From JASHPR01 sp963749145 (GTDB taxonomy: Bacteria; Actinomycetota; Actinomycetes; Streptosporangiales; Streptosporangiaceae): 64,000 bases of DNA. The translations under genes and the position numbers were made by a program. Each line of letters opens with the position of its first letter. The stretch's first letter is position 1. The stretch lies in NCBI GenBank assembly GCA_963749145.1, contig CAVVLN010000004.1, forward strand, positions 1,984,001 through 2,048,000. Direction: 5' to 3'. Positions 38,983 through 47,242 of this stretch are shown piece after piece. Under the pieces are notes generated by a model. That model saw nothing but the letters and a program-made list of their open reading frames with translations, did not search any database and was not told where the DNA came from.

Positions 38983-40335
38983 ATGGGCGCGATCTCTTAT
39001 ACCGACCAGGTGCTGACCGGCTGGGGCCGCACCGCCCCGTCGCGGGCCATGGTCGGCGGCCCGGCCGGCCGCGACCAGGTGCGGGAACTGGTAACCGGCC
39101 GGCCGCCGCGGGGGGTACTAGCCCGCGGCGCTGGCCGCAGCTACGGCGACGCCGCCCAGAACCGGGACGGCCACGTGGTATGCGCGGTGTTCCCGCCGCA
39201 CCTCGAGGTCGACCCGGCGGCGGCCACGCTGCGTGCCTCGGCGGGCACCACGTTCGGCCAGATGCTGGCCGCGACCGTGCCACAGGGCCTGCTGCTGCCC
39301 GTGCTGCCTGGAACCCGTCACCTCACGGTCGGCGGCGCGGTCGCCGCGGACGTGCACGGCAAGAACCACCGGCGGGACGGCAGCATCGCCGCCTGGGTCA
39401 CCGAGATCGAACTCCTGGACGGTTCGGGGAACCTGCGCCGCCTGACCCCGGACGGCGATCCCGGTGCGTTCCAGGCCACGGTCGGGGGGATGGGCCTGAC
39501 CGGCATCATCCTGGCCGTGACGATCCGGCTGCTGCGGATCCGGAGCACGATGCTGGAGGTCACGTCGCGGCGGCTGGAAGACCTCGACGCGCTGCTGGCC
39601 GCCATGGATTCCGCGGATTCGCGCTACTGCGTCGCGTGGATCGACACCACCGCGGGCGGCCGGTCGCTGGGGCGGGGCATCCTCGACACCGGCGACCACC
39701 TGCCCGGGCCGGAGCCGCTGCTGGAGCCCGACGGCCTGAGCTACCTTCCGCCCCGGGGCCGCCGGGTGCCCCCGATCCCGTTCTGCCCGGTCACGCCGTG
39801 GTCGGCGCGCGGCTTCAACAGCCTGTGGTTCCACCGCGCGCCCCAGCAGCACAGCGGCCTGGCCAGCCTGCCAGGCTACTTTCACCGGCTGGACGCGGTG
39901 GACGGGTGGAACCGGGCGGTCGGGCCGGGCGGGCTCGTCCAGTACCAGTTCGTGGTGCCCGACGGCAGCGAGAAGCTCATCGCCCGTGCCATCGAGGCCG
40001 TGCAGCAGCACCGCTGCGCCCCGTTCCTCGGCACGCTGAAGCGGTTCGGCCCGGCGAGCGGCGGCGCGCTGTCCTTCCCGCTGCCCGGCTGGTCTCTCGC
40101 GATCGACATGCCTGCCGGGCGCCCGGGCCTCGGGCCCGCGCTCGACGGCCTCGACCACGAGGTCGCCGACGCCGGCGGGCAGGTCTACCTGGCCAAGGAC
40201 GCTAGGCTCGGCCGGGCCGCGTTCGAGCGGATGTACGGGCCACCAGACCGGTGGCGGGCGGCGCGCGAGATGCTCGACCCGCACGGGGTGTTCCGGTCCG
40301 ACCTCGGCCGGAGGCTGGGCCTGTGCGGCAGCTGA
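38983..40335 (+). CDS. dprE1: Decaprenylphosphoryl-beta-D-ribose 2-oxidase DprE1
   Basis: 450 aa. A VAO-type FAD domain: VLARGAGRSYGDAAQN, LPVLPGTRHLTVGGAVAADVHGKNHRRDGS and GGMGLTGIILAV. The C-terminal substrate domain has the conserved Lys in YLAKDARLGRAAFERMY. It oxidises the 2'-OH of decaprenylphosphoryl-ribose. The residue equivalent to mycobacterial Cys387, the covalent target of benzothiazinones in GWNICVDFP, is Ala373 here (GWSLAIDMP). The enzyme should therefore be insensitive to covalent inhibitors of that class. Confidence 0.93.
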   Translation: MGAISYTDQVLTGWGRTAPSRAMVGGPAGRDQVRELVTGRPPRGVLARGAGRSYGDAAQNRDGHVVCAVFPPHLEVDPAAATLRASAGTTFGQMLAATVPQGLLLPVLPGTRHLTVGGAVAADVHGKNHRRDGSIAAWVTEIELLDGSGNLRRLTPDGDPGAFQATVGGMGLTGIILAVTIRLLRIRSTMLEVTSRRLEDLDALLAAMDSADSRYCVAWIDTTAGGRSLGRGILDTGDHLPGPEPLLEPDGLSYLPPRGRRVPPIPFCPVTPWSARGFNSLWFHRAPQQHSGLASLPGYFHRLDAVDGWNRAVGPGGLVQYQFVVPDGSEKLIARAIEAVQQHRCAPFLGTLKRFGPASGGALSFPLPGWSLAIDMPAGRPGLGPALDGLDHEVADAGGQVYLAKDARLGRAAFERMYGPPDRWRAAREMLDPHGVFRSDLGRRLGLCGS

Positions 40336-40394
40336 GGGGGCTGGGGATCAGGCCCGGGTCGCGGCCGGGGCGGGGCCCGGGAGATGCTGACCGG

Positions 40395-41132
40395 ATGCGG
40401 GATGAGACCCGCCGGGTGCTGCTGCTGGGCGGGGCCAGCGAGATCGGCCAGGAGATCCTGGCCGCGCTGGGCCTGCCCCGGGAAGCCGAAGTGATCCTGG
40501 CCGGCCGGGACGAGGAGCGGATGGTCGCCGCGGCGGGGTCGCTGCCGTGCCGGGTGCGGACGCTGTGCTACGACGCGGTCGCGGTAGACACCCACCAGGC
40601 CGTGGTCGACAAGGCGTTCGCGGCCGGGCCGGTGGACCTGGTTATCGCCGCGGCGGGCATCCTGGCCGCCCAGGCCACCCTGGACCAGGACCCGCTGCGG
40701 GCGGCCCGCCTGGTCGAGACCAACTTCACCGGGCACGTCACGACGCTGCTCGGCGCCGCGGCGCGGCTGCGGTCCCAGGGCCACGGCACGATCGTGGTGC
40801 TGTCGTCGGTGGCCGCGATCCGACCCCGGAGGTTCAACTACGTGTACGGGGCGGCCAAGGCCGGGCTCGACGCGTTCGCCCGGGGCCTGGCCGACGCGTT
40901 GCACGGCACCGGGGTGCGGGTACTGCTGGTCCGGCCCGGCTTCGTGACCGGCCGCATGACGCGGGACATGCCGCCGGCGCCGCTGCCGACAACGCCGGGC
41001 CGGGTGGGCCAGGCGGTAGCCTCGGGCCTGGCCGGGCGCGCCGCCGTGGTCTGGGTGCCGCGGCGACTCGGCGTGCTGGCGGCCGTGCTCCGGCTGGTAC
41101 CGAGGCCAGTCTGGCGCCGGCTGCGCCGGTGA
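40395..41132 (+). CDS. dprE2: Decaprenylphosphoryl-2-keto-ribose reductase DprE2
   Basis: 245 aa SDR from ATG 40395. NAD(P) motif VLLLGGASEIGQEI; catalytic set in VVLSSVAAIRPRRFNYVYGAAKAGLDAFARG (Ser, YxxxK); C-terminal VLLVRPGFVTGRMTRDMPPAPLPTTP as in DprE2. It completes epimerisation of DPR to DPA with DprE1. It follows dprE1 by 59 bp, so the operon is phosphodiester glycosidase-ubiA-dprE1-dprE2, with the two-component genes 13 bp further on. Confidence 0.92.
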   Translation: MRDETRRVLLLGGASEIGQEILAALGLPREAEVILAGRDEERMVAAAGSLPCRVRTLCYDAVAVDTHQAVVDKAFAAGPVDLVIAAAGILAAQATLDQDPLRAARLVETNFTGHVTTLLGAAARLRSQGHGTIVVLSSVAAIRPRRFNYVYGAAKAGLDAFARGLADALHGTGVRVLLVRPGFVTGRMTRDMPPAPLPTTPGRVGQAVASGLAGRAAVVWVPRRLGVLAAVLRLVPRPVWRRLRR

Positions 41133-41145
41133 GGGGAGGGCGCGG

Positions 41146-41814
41146 ATGCGCGTGCTGGTGGCCGAGGACGACCGGGGGCTGCGCGAGGTGCTCTCGCGCG
41201 GCCTGCGGGAGAACGGCTACGTGGTGGACGCGGTGGCGGACGGCCGGGACGCCATCCGGTTCCTGCGCAGCTACGACTACGCGGCCGCGGTCCTCGACTG
41301 GCGCATGCCCGAGACGTCGGGCCTGGAGGTGCTGCAGTGGATGCGGCGGCACGAATCGTCCGCCGCCGTGCTGATGCTGACCGCGCGCGACGCGCCGGCC
41401 GACCGGGTCACCGGTCTGGACCAGGGCGCCGACGACTACCTGGTCAAGCCGTTCGACTTCGGCGAGCTGCTGGCCCGGCTGCGCGCGCTGCAGCGCAGGC
41501 CGAAGGCGCTGCTGGCACCGCAGCTGGTGGTCGGCGACCTGCACTTCGATCCGGCCACCCGGGAGGTGCAGGTAGGCGCCAACCGGCCCGCGCTGACCAC
41601 GACCGAGCTGGGCATCCTGGAGATGCTGCTGCGGCGGTCGCCCGCGGTGGTGCCGCGGCGGCTGATCGCGGCGCACGTCTGGGATCACGAGGCCGATGCC
41701 CTGGGCTCCAACACCATCGACGTGCACCTGGCCCGGATGCGGTCCAAGCTGGCCGGGGGGATGGTGCGCATCGAGACCGTGCGCGGGGTCGGATACCGGA
41801 TCGTCGGGACATGA
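41146..41814 (+). CDS. OmpR-family response regulator
   Basis: 222 aa. The receiver has acidic EDD at residues 7-9, phospho-acceptor Asp in AAVLDWRMPETSG, and the conserved Lys in DDYLVKPF. The OmpR winged helix reads LTTTELGILEMLLRRSPAVVPRRLIAAHVWDHEADALGSNTIDVHLARMRSKL. GGGGAGGG precedes ATG 41146. It overlaps the sensor kinase by 4 bp (ATGA). Placement straight after dprE2 suggests control of envelope genes. Confidence 0.93.
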   Translation: MRVLVAEDDRGLREVLSRGLRENGYVVDAVADGRDAIRFLRSYDYAAAVLDWRMPETSGLEVLQWMRRHESSAAVLMLTARDAPADRVTGLDQGADDYLVKPFDFGELLARLRALQRRPKALLAPQLVVGDLHFDPATREVQVGANRPALTTTELGILEMLLRRSPAVVPRRLIAAHVWDHEADALGSNTIDVHLARMRSKLAGGMVRIETVRGVGYRIVGT

Positions 41815-43391
41815 GCCGGCCCCGGTTCTCGCTGCCGCCGGGATCCGCGCACGCGGCGCGGATCGCCCTGGCCGCGAGCCTGCTCATCGGCATCGTCTAT
41901 GCCGGATGCGTCACGGTCCTGGACCGGGCCGTCGCCGCCCGGCTCGTCGCGGGGGTCGACGCCCGGCTTAAGGAACGCCTGTCGGACGTGCGCGAGACCG
42001 GCGCTCCTGCGGTCGCCGCCGGGGCCGAGGACGACGACGACGTCGACGAGCCGCCGACCTACGTGTGGCTGGTCTCGCCGGACCGGCCGGTCACCCGGCT
42101 CAGCGCCGGGGCCCCGCAGCTGCCGGCCGCCAGCGTCCCGGCCGACCGGTCTACGCTCACGGCCCAGCTGGGGCCGGGCACGTTCCGGCTGGACACCGCG
42201 CGCTACGGCGGGGCGCTGCTGGTCGCGGGCCAGAGCCTGGCCGAGCAGGACCATATAGAGGCCCTGCTCGGCGGCGGCGAGGCGCTCGCTGCGCCGGTAC
42301 TGCTGCTGGCGGTGTTCATCGGATCGCTGGTCATCGGCCTGCGGGCGCTCACGCCGGTCGAGCAGTCGCGGCGGCGTCAGCTCGAGTTCACCGCCGACGC
42401 GTCGCACGAGCTGCGCACCCCGCTCAGCGTGATCAGCGCCGAGACCAGCATCGCGCTCGGCGGCCAGCGCAAGGCGGCCGACTACCGCTCGGCGCTGGGC
42501 CGCATCCAGAACGAGAGTGAGCGGCTGCGCCGCATCGTGGAGGACCTGCTCTGGCTGGCCCGGTTCGACTCACAGCCGCCACCGCCCGGCTCCGAACCCC
42601 TGGACCTGGCTACGATCGCCGCCGGGTGCGCCGACCGGTTCGGCGGGGTGGCGAGCTCCCAGGCCATCGACATCGAGGTCGACGGCGAGGGCTCGGAGCC
42701 GGCCTGGATCAGCGCGCCGCCCGAGTGGATCGACCGCCTGGCCGGGGTCCTGGCCGACAACGCCTGCCGCTACGCCGGCCCGGGCGGGACGGTGCGGATC
42801 GGCGTCGGCCAGCGGGCCGGCCGGGTCACCCTGACCGTGGAGGACAGCGGACCCGGGGTTCCGGCCCGAGACCGGGACCGGCTGTTCGACCGCTTCCACC
42901 GCGCGACCGAGCAGGGCGGGGGCGCCGGGCTGGGCCTGGCCATCGCCGACTCGATCGTGCGCTCCACCGGCGGCCAGTGGCGGATCGGCGACTCGGCGCT
43001 CGGCGGTGCGCTGTTCAGCGTGTCCTGGAAGAGGATGCGGCTGCACGGCACCGAGCTGAGGGCCGGCGCCCGCAGCGCTACAGGCCGGCCAGGTGATCGA
43101 CACCGGGGCGACCAGCGGGGTACCGATTTCAAGCTGGATCTGGGCGTGCGCGGTGAGCGGGATGTCCCGGGGGTTGCCCCGGTAGACCTGGCCGTCGTAG
43201 AGGGCGGTGACGGGGCCCGCGGGCCGGCCCAACCTGGTCGTCCCCCAGCGGCAGCCCCCACTCGTGGAAGAACTCGCCCGGTTCCTGCTGCCCTTGGCCA
43301 CCGGATCATCCCCCTCAGCGAAGCCGTCACGCGGCACGAGGCCCTGAGCCCGGCCCGCCCGCGGTTATCTACTGTCTACGTACGTAGATAG
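41811..43391 (+). CDS. Sensor histidine kinase with an abnormal read-through C-terminal tail
   Basis: 526 aa. Two membrane helices (near residues 18-38 and 160-180) flank an extracellular sensor with an acidic DDDDVDE patch. The H-box is EFTADASHELRTPLSVIS, N-box VLADNACRYA, G1 VEDSGPGVP, G2 GGGAGLGLAIADSIV. The catalytic domain should end near residue 413 (GGALFSVSWKRM, about 43040). The remaining roughly 115 residues are low-complexity and lie antisense to a remnant of another gene, so the original stop appears lost. Kinase activity itself looks intact. Confidence 0.9.
   Translation: MSRPRFSLPPGSAHAARIALAASLLIGIVYAGCVTVLDRAVAARLVAGVDARLKERLSDVRETGAPAVAAGAEDDDDVDEPPTYVWLVSPDRPVTRLSAGAPQLPAASVPADRSTLTAQLGPGTFRLDTARYGGALLVAGQSLAEQDHIEALLGGGEALAAPVLLLAVFIGSLVIGLRALTPVEQSRRRQLEFTADASHELRTPLSVISAETSIALGGQRKAADYRSALGRIQNESERLRRIVEDLLWLARFDSQPPPPGSEPLDLATIAAGCADRFGGVASSQAIDIEVDGEGSEPAWISAPPEWIDRLAGVLADNACRYAGPGGTVRIGVGQRAGRVTLTVEDSGPGVPARDRDRLFDRFHRATEQGGGAGLGLAIADSIVRSTGGQWRIGDSALGGALFSVSWKRMRLHGTELRAGARSATGRPGDRHRGDQRGTDFKLDLGVRGERDVPGVAPVDLAVVEGGDGARGPAQPGRPPAAAPTRGRTRPVPAALGHRIIPLSEAVTRHEALSPARPRLSTVYVRR
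43079..43310 (-). pseudogene. C-terminal remnant of a conserved actinobacterial protein, antisense to the kinase tail
   Basis: On the minus strand one frame reads VTALYDGQVYRGNPRDIPLTAHAQIQLEIGTPLVAPVSITWPA, which resembles the C-terminus of a widespread actinobacterial protein of unknown function (family ending with PLTAHAQIQ...G.P). Another frame just upstream reads FFHEWGLPLGDD, also as in that family. The normal end (PAGL-stop) is in a third frame. At least two frame changes and no start codon indicate decay. Confidence 0.6.
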
Positions 43392-43394
43392 TAG
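43369..43394. promoter_or_regulatory. 26-bp near-perfect palindrome between convergent genes
   Basis: CTACTGTCTACGT / ACGTAGATAGTAG: two 13-nt arms, complementary at 12 of 13 positions with no spacer. It includes the kinase stop codon and lies 9 bp before the end of the convergent protease gene. With no loop it is a poor terminator, and its AT-rich core resembles a regulator binding site; no downstream promoter is apparent. Confidence 0.5.
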
Positions 43395-43403
43395 AACTGC
43401 GGT

Positions 43404-44279
43404 TCAGGACGCGGGCCCCTCGTCGGCAACGGCCTGCTGGTACAGGCGCGCCACGGCCGGGCCCAGGTAGGAACTGTAGGAGACCGCAGCGGTGTCGCCG
43501 CCCTCCTGGTAGCCGCCGATCACGCCGACGACGGTGCCGGTGAGCGTCCGCCGGCTGAAACCGGTCACCCAGGGGCTGCCGCTGGTGCCGCCGGTGAACC
43601 CGCCGCACTCGAACCGCAGTTGCGTGGCGCTCAGCCGGGAGGTCCAGTTGACGCAGGTGATCGGGGCGTCACCGGTCGCCGGATAGCCGGTGACGCGCAC
43701 CAGGTCCCGGTCGCCGGGATCGATGCCGAGCCGGTTGGCGCCGAGGATGTCCTCGATGTTCTTGCCGTCGAGGGGATTGAGCGCGACGAAGCCGACGTCG
43801 AGGCCGGGATCGGACTCGCTCATCCACTGGGGCGCCACCACCAGGCGCCGCGGCGTCCAGACGCCGAACGGCGCCTGGCCGTCCCGGTAGTCCGGGATGA
43901 ACACGACGTCCTGGCGGTAGCTGCCGCCCTCCCCGCCGTGGATGCAGTGCGCGGCGGTGATCAGCAGGTCCCGCCCCGGGCTCGCCACCACGCTCGCCGT
44001 GCAGAAGTGGTCGCTGCTGCCCGCGCGCACGAATAGCGCGCCCACCCGCGGGGCGATCAGGGCGGTGTGCGCGCTGGCCGACTGCCCCGGCTGCGGCACG
44101 AGGCGAAAGCCGGGCGCCAGCCAAGGCCGGGCGGCGAGCAGCCGGGACCGGTTCCAGTAGCCGAGCAGCCCCCGGGGCGCGAGCAGGTGGGCGGGCGGGC
44201 TCACGGCCGAGCAGCCGCCGGCGAGGACCGCGGCCGCGGCCGCGATGGCCAGCGCCCGGAGCCTCGCGCCCGCTCGCAT
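43404..44279 (-). CDS. Trypsin-like serine protease, lipoprotein
   Basis: 291 aa. A lipoprotein signal (LAIAAAAAVLAGGC) anchors it outside the membrane. The chymotrypsin-fold triad is visible: His in LLITAAHCI, Asp in DPGLDVGFVAL, Ser in GGTSGSPW. Paired cysteines (FCTASV...AHC; ITCVNW...FECGG) could form disulfides. It is the last gene of the minus-strand run; the MarR gene lies 21 bp upstream. Confidence 0.88.
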   Translation of the reverse strand: MRAGARLRALAIAAAAAVLAGGCSAVSPPAHLLAPRGLLGYWNRSRLLAARPWLAPGFRLVPQPGQSASAHTALIAPRVGALFVRAGSSDHFCTASVVASPGRDLLITAAHCIHGGEGGSYRQDVVFIPDYRDGQAPFGVWTPRRLVVAPQWMSESDPGLDVGFVALNPLDGKNIEDILGANRLGIDPGDRDLVRVTGYPATGDAPITCVNWTSRLSATQLRFECGGFTGGTSGSPWVTGFSRRTLTGTVVGVIGGYQEGGDTAAVSYSSYLGPAVARLYQQAVADEGPAS

Positions 44280-44300
44280 GGGCCCGCCCGCTTCCCGGGG

Positions 44301-44804
44301 TCAGCGGTCCGCGAGATTGACCCGGCATACGGCCAGGCCGCGTCGCAGCTCGGCGGCCTGCTCGGCGCTCAGGCCGCTCACCATCCGCTGCTCCAGGGCA
44401 GCCACCCGGCCCCGGTAGCGCCCGAGCAGGGCCCGGCCCTCGCTGGTCAGGGCCAGCACGAGCCGGCGCCGGTCCGCCGCGTCGCGGTGCCGCTCGACCA
44501 GGCCGCGCTCCTCCAGCGACCGGACCATGTCGGCCATGGTCTGCGCGGTCACGAACGAGTTCCGGGCCAGCTGCGCCGAGGACAGGTCGGGATGGCGCTC
44601 CAGCACGGTCAGCGCGGTGTACTGCAGGGCGGTCATCCCGATCGGGCGGAAGATGTCGTCGAGCCGGGCCCGGGCCGCGAGTTCCACCTGCTTGATGACA
44701 TACAGCAGGGTCGGGTCGGCCCTCAGCCTCTTCTGCTGGGCCGCCGCGGGCCGGCCGGGGCCGCCCGCGGTGCCAGCGGGGACCTTCTGCGCGGAACGTG
44801 CCAC
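44301..44804 (-). CDS. MarR family transcriptional regulator
   Basis: 167 aa. MTALQYTALTVLERHPDLSSAQLARNSFVTAQTMADMVRSLEERGLVERHRDAADRRRLVLALTSEGRALL is the MarR winged helix with its DRR wing. An N-terminal Ala/Gly-rich extension of about 30 residues precedes the fold. It sits at the downstream end of the amidase/amidohydrolase run with a 119-bp gap, and is the best candidate for its local regulator. Confidence 0.9.
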   Translation of the reverse strand: MARSAQKVPAGTAGGPGRPAAAQQKRLRADPTLLYVIKQVELAARARLDDIFRPIGMTALQYTALTVLERHPDLSSAQLARNSFVTAQTMADMVRSLEERGLVERHRDAADRRRLVLALTSEGRALLGRYRGRVAALEQRMVSGLSAEQAAELRRGLAVCRVNLADR

Positions 44805-44923
44805 CGGCTCATCCCATCATCGATCTGGTTCGGCTCGCTGTGCCAGCCCGTTCAGTCTGCCAGCCGTGCCCCGGCAGGCAGGCCAACTCGTCCGGGCCGG
44901 CCGCGCGCCCTGACCCGCGCCGC

Positions 44924-46351
44924 CTACGGCGGCAGCGCCGGGACGGCCCGGCCGTGGCCGGTCGCGGACTCGAACGCGTGCGCCACGCCGAGCAGCGCCC
45001 AGTCGTCCCGGCGGCGGCCGACCAGCTGGAGCCCCACCGGCAGGCCCTCCGGGGTGAAGCCGGCCGGCACCGAGATCGCCGGGAGCCCGGTGACCGAGAT
45101 CAGGTAGCACGACGCCATCCAGTCCAGGTACGTCCGCTGCGGCTCGCCGTTGATCTCGTGCACCCAGTCCAGGGTGACGTCGAACGGGACGACCTGCGAG
45201 ACCGGGCAGGCGAGCACCTCGTAGTGGGCGAAGAACTCGCTGACCCGCTCGGCCAGGGCGGCGTGCCGCACGGTGGCCCGGCTCAGGTCGGCCACGCTGA
45301 GCTCCAGCCCGCGCTCGATGTTCCAGGTCACGTTCGGCCCGAGTCGCCCGGGGTGCTCGCGCAGCAGCGGGCCGAGGTTCGTCGCGAACCGGAACGCGCG
45401 CCAGGCGCGGAACACCTCGTCGGCCCCGGACAGGTCCGGCGCGGCGTCGGCGACCTCGCAGCCCAGGCCGGCCAGGACCCGCCGGGCCGGCGCCAGCACG
45501 GCCCGCACGGCCGGCTCCACCGGCAGGCCGAGGTCCTCGCTCCAGGCCACCCTGACCCCGGTCAGGTCCCGGGCCAGCAGGCTCGCGATCTGGCCGGGCC
45601 CGGCCCGGGGCGGATCGGCGTCCAGCGCCAGCGGCACCCGCGGGTCCGGGCCGGCCAGGGCCATCAGCAGCAGCGCGGCGTCGGCCACCGTCCGTGCCAT
45701 CGGCCCCTCGACGCCGAGCACGTCGGCCACGTCGGCGACTGGCCAGACCGGCACCCGGCCCGGCGACGGCCGCAGCCCGACCACGTTGCAAAAGCTCGCC
45801 GGGTTGCGCAGCGACCCGCCGAGGTCGCCGCCGTCGGCGAGGCAGATCATCCGCGCGGCCAGCGCCGCCGCCGCGCCGCCGCTGCTGCCGCCCGCGCTCC
45901 GGCTGAGGTCGTACGGGTTCCTGGTGGCGCCGAACACCGGGTTGACGGTGTGCGAGCCGGCCCCGAACTCGGGCGTGTTGGTCTTGCCCAGGCTGATCGC
46001 CCCGGCCTGCGCCATCCGCCGCACCACCAGCGCGTCACGGTCGGGCACGTGCGCGGCGAACAGCGGGGACCCGTAAGTGGTGCGCACGCCCGCGGTGTCG
46101 ACCAGGTCCTTGTGCGCCACCGGCAGCCCGTGCAGCAGGCCCGGCTCCTCGCCCCGGGCCAGGGCCTCGTCCGCGCCCGCCGCCTGCGCGAGAGCCTGCT
46201 CGAAGCAGCGGGTGACTACCGCGTTGACCAGCCCGTCGAGCGCCTCGATCCGCGCCGCGTGCGCGGCGATGACCTCGCGGGCCGATACCTCCCGGTGGCG
46301 CAGCAGCCCGGCCAGCGTGACCGCGTCGTGCGCGCACAGGTCGCCGGTCAC
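44924..46351 (-). CDS. Amidase signature family hydrolase
   Basis: 475 aa from GTG 46351. The Ser-cisSer-Lys triad is present: Lys in PVAHKDLVDTAG, cis-Ser in SAGGSSGGAAAAL, and nucleophile Ser in DGGDLGGSLRNPASFCNVVGLRPSPGRVP. It hydrolyses an amide, with GatA-like overall layout but no gatB or gatC nearby. It follows the DUF574-type methyltransferase gene by 7 bp. Together with two amidohydrolases upstream it suggests sequential opening of an amide or cyclic-nitrogen compound (inference). Confidence 0.9.
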   Translation of the reverse strand: MTGDLCAHDAVTLAGLLRHREVSAREVIAAHAARIEALDGLVNAVVTRCFEQALAQAAGADEALARGEEPGLLHGLPVAHKDLVDTAGVRTTYGSPLFAAHVPDRDALVVRRMAQAGAISLGKTNTPEFGAGSHTVNPVFGATRNPYDLSRSAGGSSGGAAAALAARMICLADGGDLGGSLRNPASFCNVVGLRPSPGRVPVWPVADVADVLGVEGPMARTVADAALLLMALAGPDPRVPLALDADPPRAGPGQIASLLARDLTGVRVAWSEDLGLPVEPAVRAVLAPARRVLAGLGCEVADAAPDLSGADEVFRAWRAFRFATNLGPLLREHPGRLGPNVTWNIERGLELSVADLSRATVRHAALAERVSEFFAHYEVLACPVSQVVPFDVTLDWVHEINGEPQRTYLDWMASCYLISVTGLPAISVPAGFTPEGLPVGLQLVGRRRDDWALLGVAHAFESATGHGRAVPALPP

Positions 46352-46358
46352 CGGGCGC

Positions 46359-47192
46359 TCAGGGCTTGCGCGCCACGCCGCCGTGGGCCGACAGCCCGTC
46401 CGGCGGAACCGGGTCCCCGGGGTCGGGCCGCCAGGTGTGCACGTAGACGACGCCGGGCGGCACCAGCTCCAGCCCGTCGAAGAACCGGGTGACCTCGGCC
46501 CGGGTCCGCAGCTGCTGCGGGGTGGACACGCGCTCGTTGTAGCGCTTCTGGGCCTCGGCCTGGGCGGCGGCGTGGAAATCGCTGGCCGGGTGCGAGATCG
46601 CGAGGTAACTGCCCGGCGCCAGCCCGTCCATCAGCCCGGCCACGATCCGGTACGGGTCCTCGGAGTCCGGGACCAGGTGCAGCATGCCCAGCAGCATCAG
46701 CGCGACCGGCTGGCCGAAGTCCAGGGTGCTGGCCGCCGCCTCCAGGATGGGGGCGGGGTCGCGGATGTCGCCGTCGACGTACTGGGTGGCGCCTTGCGGC
46801 CCGCTGGCCAGCAGCGCCTTGGCGTGGACGAGCACGATCGGGTCGTTGTCCGCGTAGACGACCCGCGCCCGCGGCGCCACCGCCTGGGCGACCTCATGCG
46901 TGTTGTTCCCCGACGGGATGCCGGTGCCGATGTCGAGAAACTGCCGGATCCCGGCCTCCGCGGCCAGGTACCGCGTGGCCCGGGCCAGGAACGCCCGGTT
47001 GGCCCGGACCCGCTCGCGCAGCCCGGGCGTGACCGCCAGCACCCGCTCGGCCGCCTCGCGGTCGGCGGCGAAATTGTCCTTGCCGCCCAGCCAGTAGTCA
47101 TAGACCCGGGCCGGATGCGCGACCGTCGTGTCGATCTGCGCCGCCGCCATGCCGGCGGGCGCGTCCGGGTCGTCCGCCTGCTCCTGCGCCAC
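46359..47192 (-). CDS. SAM-dependent methyltransferase, DUF574 / Methyltransf_19 family
   Basis: 277 aa from GTG 47192, with GGGAAGGGAG upstream. IDTTVAHPARVYDYWLGGKDNFAADREAAE is the diagnostic N-terminus, and FLDIGTGIPSGNNTHEVAQAVAP is the SAM-binding loop. The C-terminus ends FFDGLELVPPGVVYVHTWRPD. The family is expanded in actinomycetes and substrates are unknown. A close paralogue is at 53096-53941, so the catabolic run is bracketed by two copies. Confidence 0.92.
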   Translation of the reverse strand: MAQEQADDPDAPAGMAAAQIDTTVAHPARVYDYWLGGKDNFAADREAAERVLAVTPGLRERVRANRAFLARATRYLAAEAGIRQFLDIGTGIPSGNNTHEVAQAVAPRARVVYADNDPIVLVHAKALLASGPQGATQYVDGDIRDPAPILEAAASTLDFGQPVALMLLGMLHLVPDSEDPYRIVAGLMDGLAPGSYLAISHPASDFHAAAQAEAQKRYNERVSTPQQLRTRAEVTRFFDGLELVPPGVVYVHTWRPDPGDPVPPDGLSAHGGVARKP

Positions 47193-47242
47193 CGCGCGCT
47201 CCCTTCCCTGGTTCGCGGGCCGGAATCCGGTCCGGCATGGGC

